A stretch of 47,467 nt of DNA from Lachnospiraceae bacterium. GTDB lineage: Bacteria; Bacillota; Clostridia; Lachnospirales; Lachnospiraceae. Location: assembly GCA_017436865.1 (NCBI GenBank), contig JAFSCH010000096.1:1-47467 (forward strand). The letters run 5' to 3'. The notes under the pieces are model-generated. The model had not been told where the DNA came from and ran no database searches. It saw nothing but the letters and a program-made list of their open reading frames with translations. This document shows, in pieces, positions 34,920 through 41,741 of this stretch. Made by a program: the position numbers and the translations under genes. Each line of letters opens with the position of its first letter. Positions within the stretch are counted from its first letter, which is position 1.

Positions 34920-35165
34920 ATGACTATGGCTATGCACGATTGGAATGATAACGGAAATAAAAATGATATGACAGATCATTTTATTGAGTATCAGATTTAT
35001 AAGGATTGTACAAAGGATAGTAATATGTCGAACGGTTCTACGAATAAATCGGGAAGTGGTTTCTGGATTGTATTTATGATCGCTTGCATAGTCTCTGTAT
35101 TTAGTGAAGGGCTTGGCGTTCTGATTATATTAGGATATGGATTATTAAAACTTTTAGGAATGTAA
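34920..35165 (+). CDS. Small membrane protein, GSTNxSG family, paralogue
   Basis: The 81-aa protein has a polar N-terminus, the linker NGSTNKSGSG and a hydrophobic C-terminal region (FWIVFMIACIVSVFSEGLGVLIILGYGLLKLLG) that should form one or two membrane helices. It shares the plan and the GSTN-x-SG linker with the protein at 14476-14664. The start is ambiguous among ATGs at 34920, 34926 and 34932; GTGAGG at 34913-34918 favours 34926. It precedes hsdM by about 170 nt. No function is known. Both copies sit beside restriction systems, though not in one operon here. Confidence 0.6.
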   Translation: MTMAMHDWNDNGNKNDMTDHFIEYQIYKDCTKDSNMSNGSTNKSGSGFWIVFMIACIVSVFSEGLGVLIILGYGLLKLLGM

Positions 35166-35338
35166 TGATTACAGATGAGATAAGAGAGGGTGCTGCCGAA
35201 TTGCGCATAGTTATCGAGAATATTATACAAAATTATGTTAACTATTCACAGTGATATCCACCCGAATTATTTGAATAATTAGGAACATTTTGATAAACTT
35301 ATTATGACATGTTGTGTTTGCAAAAAATGGAGGAACTT

Positions 35339-36799
35339 ATGATAACAGGAGAATTAAGAAATAAAGTCGATAAGATTTGGGAGACTTTTTGGACAGGCGG
35401 AATTACCAATCCATTAGATGTAATAGAACAGTTTACATATTTGCTTTTTATCAAACAGTTAGATGATATTGAAACAAATAAGGAAAATGAATCAAACTTT
35501 TTAGGAATTCCTTATGAGACAATGTTTCCAGAAGATTGTCAAAAATATAGATGGAGTAAATTTAAAAATCTTGGTTCGGCTGAAGAGATGTATAATGTCG
35601 TTTTAAATGGAGTATTTCCATTTATCAAAAATCTTCATCAAGATGGTGATTCGGCATATGCAAAATATATGGGAGATGCAATCTTTAAGATTCCTACAGC
35701 CGCAATGTTGACAAAGATTGTAGATGGAATTGATGGGTTAGAACTTGGAGATGAAGATACAAAGGGAGATCTTTATGAATATTTGCTTTCTAAAGTTGCA
35801 ACAGCAGGAACAAATGGTCAGTTTAGAACCCCTAGGCATATCATTAATATGATGGTGAATTTGGTTCAACCTACACCAGAAGATATTATTATAGACCCAG
35901 CCATGGGGAGTGCGGGTTTCCTTATTGAAGCACAGCAATACCTAAGAGACAACCATGCAGATTTATTTTTACATGCGGGGTTACGAGAACATTTCAATAA
36001 TAAGATGTTCTATGGTAATGATATGGATAGAACAATGCTTCGTATCGGTGCTATGAATATGCTTTTGCATGGTGTTGATAATCCAAATATTTCATATAGA
36101 GATAGTTTGTCTGAGCAAAACTCTGATGAAGAGAAATACACATTGGTATTAGCCAATCCACCTTTTAAGGGAAGCCTTGATTATGAAGCAGTATCAGCAG
36201 ATTTGTTGAAGGTAACAAAGACTAAGAAAACAGAGCTTTTATTCTTAGCGTTATTCTTAAGAATATTGAAAAAAGGTGGGCGTGCAGCTGTAATTGTACC
36301 AGATGGAGTATTATTTGGTAGCAGTACTGCCCATAAGCAGATTAGAAAAGAAATATTAGATAACAATAAATTGGATGCAGTTATTTCAATGCCAAGTGGT
36401 GTGTTTAAACCATACGCAGGAGTATCTACAGCTATTCTTATCTTTACAAAGACAGGCACAGGTGGAACGGATAATGTTTGGTTCTATGATATGAAAGCAG
36501 ATGGATTTAGCCTTGATGATAAGCGTCAAGAAATATCAGATAATGATATTCCAGATATTATTGAAAGATATAAAAATCTTGCTGAAGAAACAGACAGAAA
36601 GAGAACAGAGCAAAGCTTTTGTGTACCAGTTCAAGAGATAAGGGACAATAATTATGATCTTTCCATTAACAAGTATAAAGAAGTAGTGTATGAAGCTATT
36701 GAATATGAATCAACAGATGTGATTCTTGGAAAGATAGAAGCAATAGAAAATGAGATTCAGGTAGAATTAGCTGAATTAAAGAAACTGTTAACAAAATAA
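35339..36799 (+). CDS. hsdM: Type I restriction methyltransferase HsdM
   Basis: The 486-aa adenine methyltransferase has the N-terminal HsdM segment ELRNKVDKIWETFWTGG, the QFRTPRHIINMMV entry, SAM-binding motif DPAMGSAGFLIEA (near 186) and catalytic NPPF (near 272, in VLANPPFKGS), then an HsdS-contact C-terminus. It modifies the target set by HsdS. I start at ATG 35339 with GGAGG at 35329-35333; an in-frame ATG at 35309 lacks a ribosome binding site. A weak promoter candidate (TTGAAT, 17 nt, TAAACT) lies upstream. The gene is intact and the first of the hsd locus; its stop is 22 nt before the preferred hsdS1 start. Confidence 0.92.
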   Translation: MITGELRNKVDKIWETFWTGGITNPLDVIEQFTYLLFIKQLDDIETNKENESNFLGIPYETMFPEDCQKYRWSKFKNLGSAEEMYNVVLNGVFPFIKNLHQDGDSAYAKYMGDAIFKIPTAAMLTKIVDGIDGLELGDEDTKGDLYEYLLSKVATAGTNGQFRTPRHIINMMVNLVQPTPEDIIIDPAMGSAGFLIEAQQYLRDNHADLFLHAGLREHFNNKMFYGNDMDRTMLRIGAMNMLLHGVDNPNISYRDSLSEQNSDEEKYTLVLANPPFKGSLDYEAVSADLLKVTKTKKTELLFLALFLRILKKGGRAAVIVPDGVLFGSSTAHKQIRKEILDNNKLDAVISMPSGVFKPYAGVSTAILIFTKTGTGGTDNVWFYDMKADGFSLDDKRQEISDNDIPDIIERYKNLAEETDRKRTEQSFCVPVQEIRDNNYDLSINKYKEVVYEAIEYESTDVILGKIEAIENEIQVELAELKKLLTK

Positions 36800-36817
36800 A
36801 TTCGGATTTGTAGGGAT
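36799..36817. repeat. hsdS 5' direct repeat, copy 1
   Basis: AATTCGGATTTGTAGGGAT, identical to 40539-40557 upstream of hsdS2. It carries the hsdS ribosome binding site and the GATTTGT core shared with the other hsdS repeats. The 11-nt part TTCGGATTTGT also occurs at 40040-40050. Confidence 0.85.
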
Positions 36818-36821
36818 GAAG

Positions 36822-37985
36822 ATGAAAGTAAAGTTAGGAGATATTGCTATTTTGATAAATGGCGACAGAGGAAAGAATTATCCATCTCAAGCTGATATTG
36901 TGCTTGATGGAGATGTACCTTTTGTAAATGCAGGCCATCTCAACGGTCGAAATATTAATTTTAGTGAGATGAACTATATATCAAAAGAAAAGTATGCTCA
37001 ATTGAATTCTGGCAAGTTTCGCGAAGGAGATATTTTATATTGTCTCAGAGGTTCATTAGGCAAAAAAGCAGTTGTGAATAGTTCAATACAGGGTGCTATT
37101 GCCTCTTCATTAGTTATTATTAGACCTGATTCAATGAGGGTGGACGTCGATTATTTAATGTTTGCTCTTGATTCACCAAGTATTCAAGAACAGTTGATAA
37201 AAGCCAATAATGGTAGTTCACAACCTAATTTGTCTGCGGCTAGTGTTCGAGGATACGAAGTTGACTTGCCTGATAAAAAGATTCAAGAAGATATAGTTGA
37301 TAAATTAAGCAAAGTTAGGGCAATTATTGACGCTCGTCAGCAAGAATTGCAAAAATTGGACGACCTCATCAAAGCCCGATTTGTCGAGATGTTTGGAGAG
37401 CCTAGAATAAATCCCTTTGGATTTGAGAAAATGATGCTGAAGGATACATGCAAGGTTATCACTGGGAATACACCATCAAGAGCAGTAGAGGATTATTATG
37501 GAAATTATGTAGAATGGATTAAGACAGATAATATCGTGTCAGGCATACTGAATCCAACGAAAGCATCTGAGAGTTTATCGGAAAAGGGTATGCGGGTTGG
37601 ACGAATAGTAGATGCAAATGCAATATTGATGGCATGTATTGCTGGTAGTGTAACTAGTATTGGAAGAGTGTGTGTTACAAATAGAACAGTGGCATTTAAT
37701 CAGCAAATTAATGCCGTGGTTCCAGAGAAATATAATGTTTTATTTTTATATACTCTGTTCCAAATTTCCAAAGATTATTTGGTAGAAGATATAAATATGT
37801 CGCTAAAGGGTATTTTGTCAAAATCTAGGCTGGAAGAAAAAGAGTTTATTGTTCCGCCAATGGAACTGCAAAATGACTTTGCAAATTTTGTCGAACAAGT
37901 CGACAAATCAAAAGTTGTGATACAAAAAGCTTTGGATGAAACACAATTACTATTTGATAGCTTAATGCAGAAATATTTTGGTTAG
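36822..37985 (+). CDS. hsdS: Type I specificity subunit HsdS1
   Basis: The ~387-aa protein has two target-recognition domains separated by the conserved helix LSKVRAIIDARQQELQKLDDLIKARFVEMFG, and ends in the second conserved helix (NFVEQVDKSKVVIQKALDETQLLFDSLMQKYFG). It sets DNA target choice for the HsdM/HsdR complex. GTAGGG lies directly before ATG 36816 and 6 nt before the in-frame ATG 36822, which I prefer. Three of its segments recur nearly verbatim in hsdS2: the 5' leader (36799-36817), a 38-bp central stretch (37359-37396) and a C-terminal stretch (37894-37916). The recognition domains of the two genes differ completely. The gene looks intact. Confidence 0.9.
   Translation: MKVKLGDIAILINGDRGKNYPSQADIVLDGDVPFVNAGHLNGRNINFSEMNYISKEKYAQLNSGKFREGDILYCLRGSLGKKAVVNSSIQGAIASSLVIIRPDSMRVDVDYLMFALDSPSIQEQLIKANNGSSQPNLSAASVRGYEVDLPDKKIQEDIVDKLSKVRAIIDARQQELQKLDDLIKARFVEMFGEPRINPFGFEKMMLKDTCKVITGNTPSRAVEDYYGNYVEWIKTDNIVSGILNPTKASESLSEKGMRVGRIVDANAILMACIAGSVTSIGRVCVTNRTVAFNQQINAVVPEKYNVLFLYTLFQISKDYLVEDINMSLKGILSKSRLEEKEFIVPPMELQNDFANFVEQVDKSKVVIQKALDETQLLFDSLMQKYFG
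37359..37396. repeat. hsdS central 38-bp direct repeat, copy 1
   Basis: Identical over 38 bp to 41091-41128 in hsdS2. It encodes DDLIKARFVEMFG and contains GATTTGTCGA (37378-37387). Confidence 0.9.
37894..37916. repeat. hsdS C-terminal 23-bp direct repeat, copy 1
   Basis: Identical over 23 bp to 41644-41666; contains TCGACAAATC (37900-37909), the reverse complement of the GATTTGTCGA in the central repeat. Confidence 0.85.
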
Positions 37986-37997
37986 GAGGGGCGGTAT

Positions 37998-38462
37998 ATG
38001 GCAATGATGACAGTCTACCATGGAGGGTATCAACCAATTGACCAGCCTGAAATTCGAAAAGGAAGAAATACAAAAGATTTTGGTACAGGGTTTTATTGTA
38101 CAATTATTAAAGAACAGGCTCAAAGATGGGCAAGAAGATATGACTCAGGCATTGTTTCTATTTATGATGTTGTAATGAATATGAATCTGAAAATCAAAGA
38201 ATTTAAAGAAATGTCAGAAGAATGGCTAGATTTTATTATTGAATGCAGGTCTGGAAAAAGTCATGACTATGATATTGTAATTGGAGCAATGGCTGACGAC
38301 CAAATTTATAATTATATTTCAGATTATATGGATGGCACGATTACAAGAGAGCAATTTTGGGTGTTGGCTAAATTCAAATATCCTACGCATCAGATAGTGT
38401 TTTGTTCAAATGAAGCTCTGAAATGTTTGCGTTACAGAGGTTACGAGGAGGCACAAGAATAG
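37998..38462 (+). CDS. DUF3990 protein (ADP-ribosyltransferase-like)
   Basis: The 154-aa protein matches DUF3990, a small family related to ADP-ribosyltransferase toxins: VYHGGYQPIDQPEIRKGRNTKDFGTGFYCTII carries the Gly-rich NAD-binding-like entry with the phenylalanine/tyrosine-rich FGTGFY motif, and the C-terminus ends in HQIVFCSNEALKCLRY. AGGAGGGG precedes the start by 6 nt, 12 nt after hsdS1. The next gene follows after 2 nt and probably encodes its partner, as DUF3990 genes commonly lie in two-gene modules. A toxin-antitoxin role is likely but inferred. The pair sits between the two hsdS genes. Confidence 0.8.
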   Translation: MAMMTVYHGGYQPIDQPEIRKGRNTKDFGTGFYCTIIKEQAQRWARRYDSGIVSIYDVVMNMNLKIKEFKEMSEEWLDFIIECRSGKSHDYDIVIGAMADDQIYNYISDYMDGTITREQFWVLAKFKYPTHQIVFCSNEALKCLRYRGYEEAQE

Positions 38463-38464
38463 AA

Positions 38465-38920
38465 ATGAATGGACGAGAAGATCAAAAAGATAATGATTTG
38501 TTTTATACATGTAGTTTGATTGATTATATAGCAAGACAGACAAAAAATACTCGTGTGGTTGTGGTAAACCAGTTAGGTAAAACGAGACTTCAGAAAATAT
38601 ATGAGTATGCTGATGTTTTCCATTGTGATAACATCGAGAAAGTGAGTGACGATTTCATAAATGAAGCTCAAATTAAAATGGGAACGTTTGATAACGTAAA
38701 GACTTGTAAATATGCGATTCCATCCTATTGGGATATTGGAAAAGTATATAAGAGACTAATTAAGCAAGTGGCACAGGAAGAAGAGAAAGCGGTTATTGAT
38801 GCTTTGATAGAGGTATATAACTCTTTTATCAGTGCTAAAATTGATGATTATAACAGTAGTGTATATTATGAGAATCCGTCATATATATTCGAATGTTATA
38901 GAGAAAAGGCAATGATATAA
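38465..38920 (+). CDS. Partner of the DUF3990 protein, probable antitoxin-like
   Basis: The 151-aa protein has an N-terminal helical DNA-binding-like region (FYTCSLIDYIARQTKNTRVVVVNQLGKTRLQKIYEYADVFHCDNIEKV) resembling DUF3791-type partner proteins, then a helical C-terminus. GAGGAGG lies 13 nt before ATG 38465, within the end of the DUF3990 gene, and the coupling (2-nt gap) suggests joint translation. Which of the two is toxin is inferred from the ADP-ribosyltransferase-like character of the upstream product. An in-frame upstream ATG would overlap the DUF3990 gene by 40 nt. Confidence 0.55.
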   Translation: MNGREDQKDNDLFYTCSLIDYIARQTKNTRVVVVNQLGKTRLQKIYEYADVFHCDNIEKVSDDFINEAQIKMGTFDNVKTCKYAIPSYWDIGKVYKRLIKQVAQEEEKAVIDALIEVYNSFISAKIDDYNSSVYYENPSYIFECYREKAMI

Positions 38921-39065
38921 AAATAATAGAGCATGCGTAATTGTTTAGGTAGATCGAAGCATTTATTGCTGAGAATGTAAGAATATGAATCGATAAGCAA
39001 ATGGACAAATAAAGATGGAATGATCGGGAGAAGGATGTTGGTACGGGTGGAAGGAATGTATCAAC

Positions 39066-40034
39066 ATGGAAGAAAAAGTAGTAAGAATTATCAATGAAAT
39101 GGCAGAATATCTTAATGTTTCGCAAATGAAGAAATTGCAGGAGGTATTACTGAAGACTTTTTCAGAACATGAATCTGAAAAAGTAGAAATAAGCAATCAA
39201 GACTATCTTGGGTTGTTTTTGGATGCGAAAAAGATTGAAGGATGTTCAGAACGAACAATACATTATTATAGAGCCACTATTGAACGATTACTTCTCAATA
39301 TTTCAACACCAATACGAAAAATTACAACAGAGGAAATAAGACACTATCTTGTTGATTATCAGCAAATAAATAATTGTAGCAAGGTGACAGTAGATAATGT
39401 TCGACGAAATATTTCTAGCTTCTTTTCATGGTTAGAAGAAGAGGACTACATTTTAAAAAGTCCTATGCGAAGAATACATAAAATCAAGACGAAACAGCAG
39501 GTTAAGGAAACGATATCTGACGAAGCAATAGAGCAATTAAGAGATAAGTGTAATTGCTTAAGGGATTTGGCAATGATAGACTTATTATATTCTACAGGAA
39601 TACGAGTAGGTGAATTAGTGAATCTGAATATTTCAGATGTGGATTTGGAAGCAAGAGAATGTGTGGTGTTTGGGAAAGGTGATAAAGAGAGAAAAGTGTA
39701 TTTTGATGCAAAGGCAAAAATACATTTGCAAGAATATCTAAACAGCCGGAGTGATAGTAACCCAGCGTTGTTTGTTACATTAGATGCGCCATTTGATAGG
39801 CTGAAAATTAGCGGCGTTGAGATAAGGATGCGGAGATTGGGCAGAATGCTTAATATGGAGAAAATACATCCACACAAATTCAGAAGAACGATGGCGACGA
39901 GGGCAATTGATAAAGGAATGCCAATAGAGCAGGTGCAAAAGCTCTTGGGACATTCGCAGATTGACACGACTATGCAGTATGCAATCGTAAATCAAACAAA
40001 TGTAAAGACATCTCATCAGAAATTTATTGCGTAA
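39066..40034 (+). CDS. Tyrosine site-specific recombinase
   Basis: The 322-aa protein has a core-binding SAM-like N-terminal domain and a tyrosine recombinase catalytic domain with all expected residues: Arg in YSTGIRVGEL (near 179), Lys in GKGDKERKV, His-x-x-Arg in HPHKFRRTMATRAI (near 268), LGHSQIDTTMQYAIV with His and the nucleophile Tyr (near 304). The XerC/D-like size and placement between two hsdS genes suggest it rearranges the locus. The ribosome binding site is GGAAGGA, about 10 nt away. It ends just before a TTCGGATTTGT copy (40040-40050) matching the hsdS leaders. The recombinase type is certain; its target sites are inference. Confidence 0.9.
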   Translation: MEEKVVRIINEMAEYLNVSQMKKLQEVLLKTFSEHESEKVEISNQDYLGLFLDAKKIEGCSERTIHYYRATIERLLLNISTPIRKITTEEIRHYLVDYQQINNCSKVTVDNVRRNISSFFSWLEEEDYILKSPMRRIHKIKTKQQVKETISDEAIEQLRDKCNCLRDLAMIDLLYSTGIRVGELVNLNISDVDLEARECVVFGKGDKERKVYFDAKAKIHLQEYLNSRSDSNPALFVTLDAPFDRLKISGVEIRMRRLGRMLNMEKIHPHKFRRTMATRAIDKGMPIEQVQKLLGHSQIDTTMQYAIVNQTNVKTSHQKFIA

Positions 40035-40039
40035 GCGGT

Positions 40040-40050
40040 TTCGGATTTGT
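40040..40050. repeat. Third copy of TTCGGATTTGT
   Basis: An 11-nt match to the hsdS 5' repeats, six nt after the recombinase stop. Together with 40539-40557 it brackets the type I toxin-antitoxin locus. Confidence 0.6.
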
Positions 40051-40078
40051 TGACGGAGAAAAAACTTAGTGGTATTAT
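40050..40078 (+). promoter_or_regulatory. Promoter of the antitoxin RNA
   Basis: TTGACG (40050-40055), a 17-nt spacer and TATTAT (40073-40078). The transcript should start near 40085 and end at the hairpin 40138-40174. No other gene lies in this interval. Confidence 0.75.
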
Positions 40079-40084
40079 AATAAT

Positions 40085-40178
40085 TGAAAAAAGGTGCTAC
40101 CGATAGACGGTTAGCCTGAATAATTAGTAGTTATAATAATAACCGCCAAGTTTTCTCAGGACAGGGCGGTTATTTTTG
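40085..40178 (+). ncRNA. Type I antitoxin RNA (RNAII-like)
   Basis: A ~90-nt RNA is predicted from the promoter at 40050-40078 to the terminator at 40138-40178. Its 3' part is antisense to the toxin stop codon and 3' UTR. Its 5' part carries GGTGCTACC (40093-40101) and GGTTAG (40109-40114), which also appear in the toxin mRNA leader (reverse of 40345-40372). This layout equals the par/Fst system, where the two convergent RNAs pair through 5' repeats and a shared terminator. Confidence 0.75.
40138..40178. terminator. Shared terminator of toxin and antitoxin RNAs
   Basis: AATAACCGCC (40138-40147) pairs with GGCGGTTATT (40165-40174), followed by TTTG on the + strand and, on the minus strand, by ATTATAACT. 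The antitoxin uses the better T-run. The toxin stop codon TTA (40170-40172) falls in the stem. Confidence 0.75.
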
Positions 40179-40268
40179 TGTTCTGTTATTCTTTCCAAAC
40201 GAATAGCCAAGGCTGAAACAGGTTAAACATAGACTGATAACAGCAATTAAGCTTTCGATAGTTAGCAT
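40170..40268 (-). CDS. Type I toxin, Fst/holin-like peptide
   Basis: A 32-aa peptide on the minus strand, MLTIESLIAVISLCLTCFSL then GYSFGKNNRTQK. It has a single membrane-spanning helix with the charged end typical of the putative holin-like toxin family (PF16935-like, Fst-related). AGGAGGAC lies 8 nt before the ATG. The peptide would depolarise the membrane when its antisense RNA is lost. It is convergent with the antitoxin RNA, and its mRNA begins at a promoter at 40379-40407. The sequence, ribosome binding site, two promoters and shared terminator make this a confident type I module, although activity is untested. Confidence 0.85.
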   Translation of the reverse strand: MLTIESLIAVISLCLTCFSLGYSFGKNNRTQK

Positions 40269-40378
40269 AAGCAAAGTCCTCCTCAGTAAAGATTTCTGCA
40301 AGCAGATATCTATGTAATCGGAGGTCACAGTCCTCCGTAGAAGACTAACCGCCTACCGTAAATGGTAGCACCCAGAAT

Positions 40379-40407
40379 AGGATAACAAACATATGTTTAC
40401 ATGTCAA
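40379..40407 (-). promoter_or_regulatory. Promoter of the type I toxin mRNA
   Basis: On the minus strand TTGACA (40402-40407), a 17-nt spacer and TATCCT (40379-40384). The leader (~105 nt) contains a hairpin CTACCGTAAATGGTAG (40354-40369) and the repeats shared with the antitoxin. Confidence 0.75.
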
Positions 40408-40538
40408 GAATGGACTTGAGATAAAATATAAAAAGTATTTTTAAAATATAACAGCAGGATGCAATAATTATTATTCTATAAAGAATGAGTAATATCTATT
40501 AGTTGCTAACGAAATATAGATTTGGGTAGGATATCATC

Positions 40539-40557
40539 AATTCGGATTTGTAGGGAT
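40539..40557. repeat. hsdS 5' direct repeat, copy 2
   Basis: Identical over 19 bp to 36799-36817; it carries the hsdS2 ribosome binding site. A possible promoter (TTGCTA, 18 nt, TAGGAT at 40527-40532) lies just upstream, so hsdS2-hsdR may be transcribed independently of hsdM. Confidence 0.85.
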
Positions 40558-40559
40558 AA

Positions 40560-41726
40560 ATGAGATTAAAAGATGTATGTACTGTCTTTGCTGATGGCGA
40601 TTGGATTGAAAGCAAAGACCAATCGGAGGAAGGCATCCGATTGGTTCAAACCGGAAATATTGGTGAAGGCATATATTTAGAGAAAGAATCAAGAGCAAAG
40701 TATATTTCTGAAGATACTTTTAAACGGTTAAAGTGTACAGAGATATTCGCAGGAGATATTTTGGTTTCAAGATTACCTGAACCAGTTGGAAGAGCATGTA
40801 TTATTCCAGATAAAACAGAACGAATGATTACAGCGGTGGATTGTACTATATGTAGGCCTGATTCAAATTTGATTAGCAAGGAATATCTGTGCTATTTCAT
40901 GCGTTCAAATACATATTACACACGATTGCTTGGCAATGTTACCGGAACGACAAGAAAAAGAATTTCTAGAAAGAATTTAGGAAATGTGGAATTGAGAGTT
41001 CCGTCAAAAGAAGAACAGAAGTCGGTAGTAGAACGATTAGATTGTCTATTAAAGGTGATTGAATCAAGAGCAAAAGAATTACAATTGTTAGACGACCTCA
41101 TCAAAGCCCGATTTGTCGAGATGTTTGGGGATACAGTAACGAACTCTATGAACTGGGAAGAACACGTTTTGAGTGAATATATTGTTTTCCTAACTTCTGG
41201 CTCACGTGGATGGGCACAGTACTTTACAGATGAGAGTGGTGAAGTGTTTATAACCATCAAAAATGTGAAGAACAATCATATTAACCTGGACAATGTGCAA
41301 TACATTATGGCACCGAATAATAAAGAAGCAGAAAGAACGAAAGTGCAGGCGGGTGATTTATTAATTAGTATTACAGCTGATTTAGGAAGAACGGGAGTTG
41401 TTGATGAAGATATAGCAAGTAAGGGAGCCTATATTAATCAACATTTGTCGTTAGTAAGATTAGATAGCAGTAAAATCAGTCCTTTATATGTTTCATATTT
41501 TCTAGAAACAGAAGGTGGAAAACGACAATTTGAAAGCAGAAATCAAAATGGAGTGAAAGCTGGACTGAATTTTGATGCTATTAAATCACTTAGAATATTG
41601 GTACCAGATAAAAAACTGCAAGAGGAATATTTGCAGTTTGTCAAACAAGTCGACAAATCAAAAGTTATGGAGATAAAAAAGAATTGTGAACTAATAAATA
41701 ATAGTTTTTACTATAAATATATTTAG
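40560..41726 (+). CDS. hsdS: Type I specificity subunit HsdS2
   Basis: The 388-aa protein has the same two-domain plan as HsdS1 but different target-recognition domains. The central conserved helix is VERLDCLLKVIESRAKELQLLDDLIKARFVEMFG, and the second one ends FVKQVDKSKVMEIKKNCELINNSFYYKYI. The final residues lack the QKYFG ending of HsdS1, perhaps slight decay. It shares the 19-bp leader, the 38-bp central repeat (41091-41128) and the 23-bp C-terminal repeat with hsdS1, in the same orientation. Its ribosome binding site is the repeat's TAGGG. The locus therefore offers two complete specificities and, by recombination, two hybrids. Confidence 0.9.
   Translation: MRLKDVCTVFADGDWIESKDQSEEGIRLVQTGNIGEGIYLEKESRAKYISEDTFKRLKCTEIFAGDILVSRLPEPVGRACIIPDKTERMITAVDCTICRPDSNLISKEYLCYFMRSNTYYTRLLGNVTGTTRKRISRKNLGNVELRVPSKEEQKSVVERLDCLLKVIESRAKELQLLDDLIKARFVEMFGDTVTNSMNWEEHVLSEYIVFLTSGSRGWAQYFTDESGEVFITIKNVKNNHINLDNVQYIMAPNNKEAERTKVQAGDLLISITADLGRTGVVDEDIASKGAYINQHLSLVRLDSSKISPLYVSYFLETEGGKRQFESRNQNGVKAGLNFDAIKSLRILVPDKKLQEEYLQFVKQVDKSKVMEIKKNCELINNSFYYKYI
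41091..41128. repeat. hsdS central 38-bp direct repeat, copy 2
   Basis: Matches 37359-37396 at all 38 positions; contains GATTTGTCGA (41110-41119). Confidence 0.9.
41644..41666. repeat. hsdS C-terminal 23-bp direct repeat, copy 2
   Basis: Matches 37894-37916 at all 23 positions; contains TCGACAAATC (41650-41659). Confidence 0.85.
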
Positions 41727-41741
41727 AAGGGGTTATGATTT

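Noticed and set aside
40845-41033. Frames antisense to hsdS2, hsdR and other large genes
   Set aside because: They show composition and stops expected for shadows of real genes, with no ribosome binding sites.
36799-41666. Standard invertible hsdS locus
   Set aside because: I found no reverse-complement copy of the 38-bp or 19-bp repeats; both genes face the same way.
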